Shown in pieces: positions 1 to 6,264 of a stretch of 6,264 nt of DNA. The stretch comes from Archangium sp. GTDB taxonomy: Bacteria; Myxococcota; Myxococcia; Myxococcales; Myxococcaceae. Position numbers and translations under genes: made by a program. The DNA is taken from the NCBI GenBank assembly GCA_016793585.1, contig JAEUJR010000586.1:1-6264 (forward strand), in the 5' to 3' direction. Under the pieces are notes generated by a model. That model had not been told where the DNA came from. It saw only the letters and a list, made by a program, of their open reading frames with translations, and made no database searches. Numbering within the stretch: position 1 is the stretch's first letter; each line of letters begins with the position of its first letter.

Positions 1-393
1 TCGCTCGTGCGGCCACCGGCCCCCGCGTCGGATGAGCGGGTGAAGGCGCCCACCGCCGATCACACCGGGGGCCTGCGCGTCGGAGTCGGGCTGTTCGGGC
101 TGGTGCTGCTGATCGTGGGCCTCTGGCTTCGCCGAAAGACCGCGGCTCGGCTTCACCCGGCCACCACCTTCCTCGAGCAGGTCGAAGGCAGGCTCAAGCT
201 CGCGGGCGTCGCGCAGGTCGACGAGCTGCCCATCGAAGAGCTCTCGGCCTCGATGACCCGAGCCGCCCACCCCCTCGCGCCGGCAGTGGCCCGCGCGACC
301 CGCCGCTATCTCGAGGCCCGCTTGCAGGGCGTCGCGCTCGACGTGGGTGAGCAGGCGACACTGCTGGCCGCGCTACAATCGCCGCCCCGCTGA
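1..393 (+). CDS. C-terminal part of a membrane protein with a DUF4129-like tail (5' partial)
   Basis: The reading frame is open from the first base of the window and stops at TGA 391-393, so the 130 visible residues are most likely the end of a longer protein. A GTG at base 7 could serve as a start, but nothing resembling a ribosome binding site can be judged there. After a polar Pro/Ala-rich stretch comes one hydrophobic segment (bases 79-129, with LFGLVLLIVGLWL), then basic residues (LRRKTAAR), then a soluble helical region with FLEQVEGRLKLAG and a later RRYLEARLQG. One membrane helix followed by this helical pattern resembles DUF4129, the cytoplasmic tail of TgpA-type transglutaminase-like membrane proteins. 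The catalytic domain would lie upstream, outside the window, so this assignment rests on a short and weakly conserved region. The end of the gene appears to carry the promoter of the next one. Confidence 0.55.
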   Translation, partial: SLVRPPAPASDERVKAPTADHTGGLRVGVGLFGLVLLIVGLWLRRKTAARLHPATTFLEQVEGRLKLAGVAQVDELPIEELSASMTRAAHPLAPAVARATRRYLEARLQGVALDVGEQATLLAALQSPPR

Positions 394-411
394 CGCGGGT
401 GTTGCTACGCT
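374..411 (+). promoter_or_regulatory. Candidate -10 boxes for the NTT-HEAT gene
   Basis: Two boxes of the form TAnnnT precede the GTG start at 419. TACAAT at 374-379 lies inside the end of the upstream gene and differs from the sigma-70 consensus TATAAT at one base. TACGCT at 406-411 ends 7 bases before the start codon. Use of the second would give an essentially leaderless mRNA; use of the first gives a leader of about 30 bases without a Shine-Dalgarno sequence. No clear -35 element is visible at the right distance from either. Similar boxes lie before the genes starting at 3654 and 4162, which supports at least one being real. Which one is used cannot be decided by eye. Confidence 0.4.
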
Positions 412-418
412 GCGCCGC

Positions 419-3298
419 GTGCTGCTGCGGATCCTCGAAGCCGTGCTCCCCGTACGACGAGGCGAACGGCAACTGACGTTCGCGCTCTTCCTGCACAGCC
501 TCTTCGCCGTCGGCTCGTTCCTCACCGGCCGCAGCGTTCGCGACGCGCTCTTCCTCGCCCACGGCGATCGGTCGCAGCTCGCGTGGATGTACGTGCTCTC
601 GGCCGTGGCCGTGACCGCGACCGGGCTCGCCTACGGCCGCCTCGCCACCCGCGTTCGCCGCGATCTCATGGCGCTCGGCTCGGCCTCGACGTTCGCCATG
701 CTGTTCGGGCTGCTCTTCGTGCTCGAGCGCAACCACCCACCCTGGGTGTACTCGCTGATCTACGTGTCGGTCGAAGTGATGGGCGCGCTGGTGCTCGTGC
801 AGTTCTGGACGCTGGCCAACGAGCTCTTCAACGCGCAGGAGGCCAAGCGGCTCTACGGCCTCATCGGCGCGGGCGGCACCTTCGCCAACATTCTCATCGG
901 CCTCCTGTCGGCGAGGGTTGCAAAGACGTTCGGCACCAGCGCGCTGCTGATCATGTGTCTGGTGCTGCTCGCGGCGACGGCGGTGGCGTCGTTCTTCGCT
1001 GGCCGCCTCGGCCGTCAGCGCCTCTTCGCGCGGGCCGCGAGTGGCAAGCCCAGCGCCGCCAGGCGCACCGGCGGGGCTGCACGGGTGATGGCCGACGGGC
1101 ACCTGCGCACGGTGGCGCTGCTCGCCGCCGTGACCTTCTTCACAACGACCCTGGTCGACTTCGAGTTCAAGGTCGTGGCCGCCGACAAGGTGCCCACCGA
1201 CGAGCTCGCGGCCTACTTCGGGTACTTCAGCGCAGTCGTCGGCGTGCTCGCCCTGGGCCTGCAGCTCTTCGGCACCAGCCGGCTGTTGAACCGCGCCGGC
1301 GTCGTCGGCTCTCTGGCGGTGCTTCCGCTCTCGCTCACCCTCGGCAACGCGGCGCTCGTGCTCTTCCCTGCCTTGTGGGCCGCGTCGCTCACGAAGGGCG
1401 CCGACACGCTGTTCCGCTACTCGGTGAACGACGCGACGACCCAGATCCTCTACCTGCCGGTGCCTTCGCAGGCGCGCGTCGCCGCCAAGGCCTTCATCGA
1501 TGGCGTCGTGAAGCCGACGGCCATCGGGCTCGCGGGCGTGACGTTGAAGCTGTGGGGCGTCTTCGTCGGCAAAGATCCCTACCGCCTCGCGTGGATCTCG
1601 CTCGTGCTCGGAGGCACGTGGCTGGCGGTCGTCTCGAGCCTGCGCAGCCGCTACATCAAGACGCTGCAGGACAACCTCAAGAACCGCCGCCTCGATCTCG
1701 CGGGCGCCCGGGTCAACGTCGTCGACGGGTCGACCAGCGGCGTGCTCGAGCGCGCCCTCGCCAGCGACGACACGCGCGAGGTGCTCAACGCGCTCGCGCT
1801 GTTGCCCCACCTCGAGAAGCTGTCGCTCGACATTCAGGTCGAGCGGCTGCTCGAGCACCCCGACTCCGAAGTGCGGGTGAAGGCGCTCGAGTACTACGCA
1901 CACCGCCAGACGATGCGCTTTGCGAACTCGGTCTTCCGCCGCTTCGAAGACCCAGACCCCGCGGTGCGCGCCGCAGCCATCGACGCCTTCTGCGCCATCG
2001 GCCGCGACAAGGCCGTCAAGAGCGTGCGCATGTTCCTGCAGGACGCCGACCCGCGCATTCGCAGCGCCGCGGTGACGGGCATGATCCGCTACGGCGGGCT
2101 CGACGGCGTGCTGGTGGCGGCCGAGGCGCTCAAGGCGCTCATCGACAACACCGACAACGTCATGCGGCTGCACGCGGCGAAGGTGCTCGGCGCCATCGGG
2201 GTGACGAACTTCTACCAGCCGGTGCTTCAGTTGATGAGCGACCCCGACCCGCGCGTTCGTCGCGCCGCCGTCACTGCGGCGGGCCAGCTCAAGAGCGCCG
2301 AGTTCGTCATTCCCCTCATCTACCGAACGCAGAGCCACGAGACGGCTCGCGAGGCGACCGACGCCCTCACCAACTTCGGGGTCGCGATCGTGCCGACGCT
2401 GGCGAAGGTGCTGGGCAATCAGCTCGAAGACGCGAACATCAGGCGCGCGGTGGCGCGGGTGCTCGGCCGGGTCGGCACCAACGAAGCCATCGACGTCATC
2501 ACCCAGCACCTCGCCGAGCCCGACGAAGAGCTGCGCGGCCGGCTCTACAAGGCGCTCGCGCGCACGGTGAAAGGCCGCCGGCTGGTGCTCAAAGACAAAG
2601 CGCCCGTGCGCGCGGCGCTCGACCGTGAGCTCGCCCGGGCGTGGAAGGCCCTGCACCAGGCCGAGGTGCTGGGGCTCGGCGGTGGGCCTGCGGCGTCGAC
2701 CCCGAGAACCGGGGAGCCCGCCGCGCGCGCCCTGCTCGCCTCGGCGCTCACCGAGAAGGTCTCGCAGATCGAGGGCCGCCTGTTTCTGCTGCTCGCGGTG
2801 CTCTACCCCGACGCCGACATGGAGCAGATCTCGGCGGGCATTCGCGACGCCCTCGCAGCCGATGCCGCGCGCCGCCGTGGCAACGCCGTGGAGCTGCTCG
2901 ACAACCTGCTCGATCGCGAGCTCAAGGGCCGGTTCCTGCCGCTGCTCGACGAACAGCCGCGCGCCGAGAAGCTCAAGGCCGTCGCCGAGCTGTACCCGCG
3001 CGCAGAAGGCCTCGACGCGAAGGCCGCGCTCCTCGAGCTGGCCCGCGACGAGGTGGCCTGGGTGCGCGCCTGCGCCGTGTGGTGCTGCGCCGAGGCCAGC
3101 ATCACCCACGACGCGCGCCCGCCGACGCTCGAGGCCGCAGCTGGCGACGCCAACCCCATCGTGCGCGAGATCGCGTTCGCGACGCTGCGGGCGGTCGACC
3201 CCGAGCGCGCGAGAGCGCTGGCCACCGAGCGGGAGTTCGACGACGCGCCCTTCGTGCAGCAGCAACTCGACGCCATCAAGCAGGCGCCGTCGGCGTGA
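419..3298 (+). CDS. Npt1/Npt2-type (ATP/ADP translocase-like) transporter fused to HEAT repeats
   Basis: This protein of 959 residues has two halves. Residues about 19-408 form a polytopic membrane domain with some ten to twelve hydrophobic segments. It opens with GRSVRDALFL after the first helix and later has ARVAAKAFIDGVVKP (K357, D361), a pattern typical of NTT/AAA-type nucleotide transporters. From YIKTLQDNLKNRRLDL (residue 412 on) the protein is soluble. HEAT-like units with D-P-D-P-x-V-R-x-x-A start near residues 482, 511, 542, 576 and 608, another is near 670, and two more are near 877 and 910, after a less regular stretch. GTG 419 is preferred because it gives a short N-terminus, MLLRILEAVLPVRRGE, before helix 1; the frame is open back to 347, but that would overlap the upstream gene and add an unrelated Arg-rich leader. 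GTG 443 is an alternative. Classical NTTs exchange ATP and ADP or import nucleotides in intracellular bacteria; the substrate in free-living bacteria is unknown, so transport of nucleotides is only inferred. HEAT repeats usually bind proteins. Confidence 0.85.
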   Translation: MLLRILEAVLPVRRGERQLTFALFLHSLFAVGSFLTGRSVRDALFLAHGDRSQLAWMYVLSAVAVTATGLAYGRLATRVRRDLMALGSASTFAMLFGLLFVLERNHPPWVYSLIYVSVEVMGALVLVQFWTLANELFNAQEAKRLYGLIGAGGTFANILIGLLSARVAKTFGTSALLIMCLVLLAATAVASFFAGRLGRQRLFARAASGKPSAARRTGGAARVMADGHLRTVALLAAVTFFTTTLVDFEFKVVAADKVPTDELAAYFGYFSAVVGVLALGLQLFGTSRLLNRAGVVGSLAVLPLSLTLGNAALVLFPALWAASLTKGADTLFRYSVNDATTQILYLPVPSQARVAAKAFIDGVVKPTAIGLAGVTLKLWGVFVGKDPYRLAWISLVLGGTWLAVVSSLRSRYIKTLQDNLKNRRLDLAGARVNVVDGSTSGVLERALASDDTREVLNALALLPHLEKLSLDIQVERLLEHPDSEVRVKALEYYAHRQTMRFANSVFRRFEDPDPAVRAAAIDAFCAIGRDKAVKSVRMFLQDADPRIRSAAVTGMIRYGGLDGVLVAAEALKALIDNTDNVMRLHAAKVLGAIGVTNFYQPVLQLMSDPDPRVRRAAVTAAGQLKSAEFVIPLIYRTQSHETAREATDALTNFGVAIVPTLAKVLGNQLEDANIRRAVARVLGRVGTNEAIDVITQHLAEPDEELRGRLYKALARTVKGRRLVLKDKAPVRAALDRELARAWKALHQAEVLGLGGGPAASTPRTGEPAARALLASALTEKVSQIEGRLFLLLAVLYPDADMEQISAGIRDALAADAARRRGNAVELLDNLLDRELKGRFLPLLDEQPRAEKLKAVAELYPRAEGLDAKAALLELARDEVAWVRACAVWCCAEASITHDARPPTLEAAAGDANPIVREIAFATLRAVDPERARALATEREFDDAPFVQQQLDAIKQAPSA

Positions 3299-3299
3299 C

Positions 3300-3578
3300 T
3301 CAGCCCTTGAACGTCGCGACCAGCACCCACACCCCGATCACCAGGAAGGCGACGCCGGCCAGCCGCTGCAGCGTCAGCGGAGGGACGACACGGCTGAGCG
3401 CCTCCCCGGCCACCACGGCGATGGCCGAGGTCGCGACCAGCGCGAGCGCCGAGCCCACGAAGACCGACAGGCGAGACTGCCCCGAGCTCGCGAACGAGAG
3501 CGTGGCGAGCTGGGTCTTGTCTCCCAGCTCGGCGACGAAGACCGCGAGGAACGTGGTGCCGACCAGCTTCCAGTCCAT
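3300..3578 (-). CDS. Half-size GDT1/UPF0016 family cation transporter
   Basis: The 92-residue product has three hydrophobic segments and the family signature ELGDKTQ at residues 17-23, whose acidic residues are thought to bind the metal. Members export or exchange Mn2+ or Ca2+, probably against protons, across a membrane. Most GDT1 proteins are about 200 residues with two inverted copies of this unit. This one has a single copy, so it should act as a homodimer or with a separately encoded second half; no partner is visible here. The ATG at 3578 is the only plausible start because an in-frame stop lies 9 bases upstream (complement of 3588-3590). No good Shine-Dalgarno sequence is seen. Its stop codon lies one base from the stop of the convergent transporter gene. 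Family membership is firm; the ion is inferred from the family. Confidence 0.88.
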   Translation of the reverse strand: MDWKLVGTTFLAVFVAELGDKTQLATLSFASSGQSRLSVFVGSALALVATSAIAVVAGEALSRVVPPLTLQRLAGVAFLVIGVWVLVATFKG

Positions 3579-3629
3579 GCAGCCGCTCTATGACCTCACT
3601 GCCGACGATGCACGCACGAAGGCCCGAGC

Positions 3630-3635
3630 TATGCT
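3630..3635 (+). promoter_or_regulatory. Candidate -10 box for the cyclic-nucleotide-binding gene, in a divergent intergenic region
   Basis: TATGCT at 3630-3635 matches the sigma-70 -10 consensus at four of six positions and ends 18 bases before ATG 3654, which predicts a leader of roughly a dozen bases. No convincing -35 is seen. The 75-bp region 3579-3653 must also hold the promoter of the minus-strand GDT1-like gene. On that strand only a weak CATAGA (complement of 3587-3592) is found, 8 bases before its ATG. Confidence 0.4.
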
Positions 3636-3653
3636 GCCCCGCCGCAGGCGCTC

Positions 3654-4067
3654 ATGATCTCCACCGTCGAGAAGGTGCTCTTCCTCAAGTCGATCGATCT
3701 CTTCTCCCAGATCCCCGGAGAAGATCTGACCGCCGTCGCGCTCATCTCGAGCGAGGAGCGCCGCGATCAAGGTGACGAGATCTTCGCCGAGGGTGAAGCC
3801 GGCGACGCGCTGTACCTCGTCATCGACGGCAAGGTGCGCGTGCACAAACAAGATCGCGTGATCGCCGAGCTCGGAGAGCGTGAGTGCTTCGGAGAGATGG
3901 CCATTCTCGACGCCGCCCCCCGCTCCGCCACCGTCACTGCGCTCGACGAAACCGCGCTACTCAAGATCACCCGTGAAGACTTCCAGGAGATCATGACCGA
4001 GAAGCCCGAGATCGCGATGGGCATCATCAAGGTGCTCACCCGCCGCCTGCGCGACGCGATTCGGTAA
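3654..4067 (+). CDS. Stand-alone cyclic nucleotide-binding (CRP/PKA-R type) domain protein
   Basis: The whole 137-residue protein is one cyclic-nucleotide-binding domain. The N-terminal helix TVEKVLFLKSIDLFSQI leads into the beta-roll, with the glycine turn GDALYLVIDGKVRV at residues 50-63. The phosphate-binding cassette spans residues 79-94, FGEMAILDAAPRSATV. Its glutamate (E81), which contacts the ribose 2'-OH, and its arginine (R90), which contacts the cyclic phosphate, are both present, so ligand binding is plausible. A C-terminal helix pair ends at TRRLRDAIR. There is no helix-turn-helix, kinase or other output domain, so it is not a CRP-type transcription factor and probably acts through a partner protein. 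ATG 3654 is the only start between the upstream in-frame stop (3591-3593) and the domain. A weak CAGG lies 6 bases before it. cAMP versus cGMP or another ligand cannot be told from the sequence. The nearby NTT-HEAT transporter is the most attractive partner. Confidence 0.9.
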   Translation: MISTVEKVLFLKSIDLFSQIPGEDLTAVALISSEERRDQGDEIFAEGEAGDALYLVIDGKVRVHKQDRVIAELGERECFGEMAILDAAPRSATVTALDETALLKITREDFQEIMTEKPEIAMGIIKVLTRRLRDAIR

Positions 4068-4147
4068 CGCGGCACAGGTGGGCTGAGGTCACACCCCTCG
4101 TCCTTCGGGGGAAACGATCACGAACGCGCACCCTCGCCTGCCGGCGC

Positions 4148-4153
4148 TACACT
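4148..4153 (+). promoter_or_regulatory. Candidate -10 box giving a near-leaderless mRNA for the HEAT-like gene
   Basis: TACACT at 4148-4153, preceded by GC, ends 8 bases before ATG 4162. Transcription from it would begin within about two bases of the start codon, and no Shine-Dalgarno sequence is present in that interval. No clear -35 is visible. The rest of the 94-bp gap (4068-4161) holds no small gene that can be supported and no convincing terminator. Confidence 0.42.
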
Positions 4154-4161
4154 CCAGCGCC

Positions 4162-5943
4162 ATGGCACAACCAGCGGCAGCATCGTTGGCTCCGGGAGCA
4201 GCAGCGGCACCGCCTCCCGATCCGATGGCGGACCCCAAGATCAAGAAGCAGGTCGAGATCGCGCGAAGCGTCGCGTACCACCTGCTCAAGGGCATCAAGA
4301 TGATCGGCATGTACCGCCACAACGAGTCGAAGTACGGCGAGTACCTGACCAAGGCCCACGTCGCGCTCACCCAGTACCTCGAAGAGTTTGGCGTGCTGCA
4401 GCTGAAGGTCGACGTCACCAACTTCCAGCTCTTCAAACAGGACCTGTTCAGCGAAGACAGCCAGCTGCCCTACAAGTTCTTCAAGGACGGCATTCGGCAG
4501 CTCATGTTCCGGCCTGGCTTCACCATCGAAGAGCTCACGGCCTTCACCGTCATCTCGCTCTCCGACCCCGACCGCGGCGCCGAAGATCTGAACGCGCAGC
4601 TGTGGCGCGCGCAGATGCCTCACTTCGAATACATCATGGTCGAAGGCTTCCGCATGGACGAGTTCTCCGAAGAGGAGGTCCAGGTCGAGGTCGACAAGGT
4701 GGTGGACTACCTGCAGCGTCGCCTGCGCACCGCGAGTGACGACTTCCTGCGCTTCGCCCGCGTGACCGAAGAAGATCTCGAGATGAAGCTCGACAACGTC
4801 GAGCAGATGCGTGGCGTCGTGATCACCGGCGTCACCGCCGACGCGACCTTCAAGGCCCGCACCCAGAAGGACATTCACGACGAAGAGAACCAGCGCCTCT
4901 TCCCCAAGCTCATCAGCGCCGTCTTTCAGGTCGTCGAGAGCGGCGTCGACGACGCCGAGCTGCTCACCGACATGTTCACGCAGCTGCTCGACGCGATGCT
5001 GCTGCAGGAGGACTTCACGATCATCAACCAGGTCGTGCTCAAGCTGAAGGCCATGGAGCAGCGCGCCGGCTCGGACAGCGCCATCGGCCGCCTGCTGCGC
5101 AACTTCGTGGCCCGCATGGGCGAAGAGCAGCGCGTCGGCCGCGTCGCCGACATCATCAAGTTCACGCGCCTGAAGAACCCGCAGGACATCGTGCGGTACC
5201 TGTCGAACCTGGGCGCCGACTGCGTCCCGCTGCTACTCGACGCGCTCGAGGTGATCGAGCTGCCCGAGAACCGCACCCTGCTCTGCGACGTCATGATCCC
5301 CTTCGCGAAGGATCTGCCCGACCCCTTCGTGAACCGACTGCAGAGCGACAAGCCGCAGGTCGTGCGCGACATGATCTACGTGCTCGATCGGGCGAACCAC
5401 CCCGAGAAGCTCAAGTTCTTCTCGACGGTGCTGCGCTCGAAGAACCTCGCGGTGAAGCTCGAGGTGATGAGCATCATCGCGCGTGGCCGCACCGGCGAGG
5501 CGCGCAAGCTGATCGCGGCGATGCTCGATGACGACACCCAGCAGGTGCGCATTCAGGCCGCGCGCGTGCTGCCCGAGTTCGACCGCGAGAAGGCGTTCCT
5601 CGACCTCATGAAGCTGGTCAAAGACCCGACGTTCGAGAAGCGATCACCCGCCGAGCACGAAGCGCTCTACTCGGCCATCGGCTCGACTGGCGTGAACGGC
5701 GCCATCGCCTACTTCACCCAGCTGCTGCAGGTGAAAGCCGGGCTCTTCAACAAAGAGAAGGTGAAGCAGGACAAGATCCTCGCGGTCGCGGGGCTCGGCG
5801 GCGCCTGCAACATCCAGACGGCGAAGCTGCTGCAGGAAGTGCTCGAGGACAAATCGCAGCCGCCCGAGGTGCACAACCACGCCAAGCTGCACCTGGCCCG
5901 TGTTCGCAAGGCGCTCTTCGGCAACCCCGACAAGGAGGCCTGA
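4162..5943 (+). CDS. HEAT-like repeat protein with an N-terminal module shared with the next gene
   Basis: This soluble protein has 593 residues and no signal peptide or membrane segment. Residues 2-25 are a low-complexity Ala/Pro-rich lead, so ATG 4225 (residue 22) is a possible alternative start; ATG 4162 is preferred because of the -10 box just before it. Residues about 30-170 form a conserved-looking module beginning ARSVAYHLLKGIKMIGMY and containing an acidic motif, FRMDEFSEEEVQVEVDKVV, near its end. The remainder is all-helical, with HEAT-like units best seen at residues 429-475 (AVKLEVMSIIARG, then DDDTQQVRIQAARVLPEFD). Such repeats form curved scaffolds that bind other proteins; no catalytic motif was recognised. 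The following gene begins 3 bp after its stop and has a related N-terminus, so the two probably form an operon and may work together. The exact function is unknown. Confidence 0.8.
   Translation: MAQPAAASLAPGAAAAPPPDPMADPKIKKQVEIARSVAYHLLKGIKMIGMYRHNESKYGEYLTKAHVALTQYLEEFGVLQLKVDVTNFQLFKQDLFSEDSQLPYKFFKDGIRQLMFRPGFTIEELTAFTVISLSDPDRGAEDLNAQLWRAQMPHFEYIMVEGFRMDEFSEEEVQVEVDKVVDYLQRRLRTASDDFLRFARVTEEDLEMKLDNVEQMRGVVITGVTADATFKARTQKDIHDEENQRLFPKLISAVFQVVESGVDDAELLTDMFTQLLDAMLLQEDFTIINQVVLKLKAMEQRAGSDSAIGRLLRNFVARMGEEQRVGRVADIIKFTRLKNPQDIVRYLSNLGADCVPLLLDALEVIELPENRTLLCDVMIPFAKDLPDPFVNRLQSDKPQVVRDMIYVLDRANHPEKLKFFSTVLRSKNLAVKLEVMSIIARGRTGEARKLIAAMLDDDTQQVRIQAARVLPEFDREKAFLDLMKLVKDPTFEKRSPAEHEALYSAIGSTGVNGAIAYFTQLLQVKAGLFNKEKVKQDKILAVAGLGGACNIQTAKLLQEVLEDKSQPPEVHNHAKLHLARVRKALFGNPDKEA
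5932..5938 (+). promoter_or_regulatory. Strong Shine-Dalgarno sequence for the last gene
   Basis: AAGGAGG lies within the last codons of the HEAT-like gene, 8 bases before ATG 5947. It is the only canonical ribosome binding site found before a gene start in this window, and it fixes the start of the downstream gene. It fits a cistron translated from within a polycistronic mRNA. Confidence 0.85.
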
Positions 5944-5946
5944 GTC

Positions 5947-6264
5947 ATGGCCGAGAACCTTCAGATCGCAAAAGCCTCGACCGGCGACAGCGAGCTGCTC
6001 GACAGCTACGGGCGAGAGCACAGCGAGAAGCTGCAGGGCATGGCGCGCTCGCTCGTCTCGGCGCTCTACATGCTGATCCGCTCGGTCAAGATGTACGACC
6101 CCGACAACACGGTCTTCGACAAGCCGCTGAGCCAGCTTCAGGACAACATCAACCAGATCATCCGCAAGGAGGGGAAGCTCGAGCTCATGGGCATCAAGCA
6201 GTCGTTCTATCTGAACGGCATGCTGGTGAAGGTCGACATGGCCTCGCTCGACAACGTGAAGTAC
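5947..6264 (+). CDS. N-terminus of a protein related to the upstream HEAT-like protein, possibly HD-domain signalling protein (3' partial)
   Basis: The first 106 residues are visible and the frame is open at the window edge. The start is well supported by AAGGAGG 8 bases upstream and by the 3-bp spacing from the previous stop. Residues 33-89 (ARSLVSALYMLIRSVKMY, then EGKLELMG and SFYLNGMLVKVD) align without gaps to residues 34-90 of the upstream protein, so the two share a module. N-terminal regions of this style (Y-x-x-x-N, then a short beta segment with F-x-L-N-G) also occur in front of HD or HD-GYP domains in delta-proteobacterial signalling proteins. That comparison is from memory, and no HD motif lies within the visible part. 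A second HEAT-type protein is equally possible. Confidence 0.8.
   Translation, partial: MAENLQIAKASTGDSELLDSYGREHSEKLQGMARSLVSALYMLIRSVKMYDPDNTVFDKPLSQLQDNINQIIRKEGKLELMGIKQSFYLNGMLVKVDMASLDNVKY

Noticed and set aside
347..418. N-terminal extension of the transporter from GTG 347
   Set aside because: It would overlap the upstream gene by 47 bases and add 24 Arg-rich residues unlike a transporter N-terminus; the -10 candidates at 374 and 406 lie inside it.
583..2628. Long plus-strand frame of 681 codons overlapping the transporter gene
   Set aside because: The translation is Arg/Ala-rich low-complexity sequence with no domain; it is a frame-shifted shadow of the real gene.
194..3265. Open frame of 1023 codons on the minus strand, antisense to the transporter gene
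   Set aside because: It mirrors the codon structure of the GC-rich plus-strand gene. Its translation is dominated by Arg, Glu, His, Gly and Ala with no recognisable domain, while the plus-strand frame gives clear membrane helices and HEAT repeats.
2625..3657. Overlapping plus-strand frames running from the end of the transporter through the minus-strand GDT1-like gene
   Set aside because: Their products are Arg/Ser/Pro-rich without motifs and would run antisense to a gene with a clear ELGDKTQ signature.
4078..4093. CRP-like operator suggested by TCACA before the HEAT-like gene
   Set aside because: Only one half-site is present; the expected TGTGA at the right spacing is missing, and the neighbouring cyclic-nucleotide-binding protein has no DNA-binding domain.
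4094..4111. Possible hairpin CCCC...GGGGG as a terminator after the cyclic-nucleotide-binding gene
   Set aside because: The stem is only about four pairs around a ten-base loop, and no T-run follows.
4147..4878. Minus-strand frame of 243 codons opposite the start of the HEAT-like gene
   Set aside because: The Leu/Val/His/Glu-rich translation has no domain and no upstream signals; the plus-strand frame has a -10 box and a module shared with the next gene.

Overview
The window is GC-rich DNA with strong G/C bias at third codon positions and dense coding. Gene content (a nucleotide-transporter/HEAT fusion, a lone cyclic-nucleotide-binding domain, and tandem HEAT-type signalling proteins) and TAnnnT boxes placed close to start codons suggest a myxobacterium or relative (Myxococcota). 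This assignment is inferred from style, not from a marker gene.

Layout. Bases 1-393 are the 3' end of a membrane protein that resembles the C-terminal tail (DUF4129-like) of transglutaminase-family proteins. A 25-bp gap leads to the largest gene (419-3298, plus strand). Its product has an N-terminal Npt/NTT-type ATP/ADP-translocase-like membrane domain of about 400 residues and a long soluble C-terminal part made largely of HEAT repeats. One base later, on the minus strand, ends a half-size GDT1/UPF0016 cation transporter (3300-3578). A 75-bp divergent intergenic region separates that gene from a plus-strand, single-domain cyclic-nucleotide-binding protein (3654-4067). After a 94-bp gap comes a 593-residue HEAT-like protein (4162-5943). 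It is followed 3 bp later by the start of another gene (5947 to the window end), whose N-terminal module is related to that of the HEAT protein.

How the genes may work together. The transporter/HEAT protein and the cyclic-nucleotide-binding protein look like separated parts of an architecture known elsewhere as one chain, because NTT fusions with HEAT repeats and with cyclic-nucleotide-binding domains have been reported in other bacteria and eukaryotes. A reasonable hypothesis is that the small protein senses a cyclic nucleotide and acts on the HEAT scaffold of the transporter. The last two genes form an operon-like pair with a shared N-terminal module. The second may be the N-terminus of a larger signalling protein (possibly HD-type), but its catalytic part, if any, is outside the window. 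No RNA genes, insertion sequences, CRISPR arrays or convincing terminators were seen. No gene-free stretch exceeds 94 bp.
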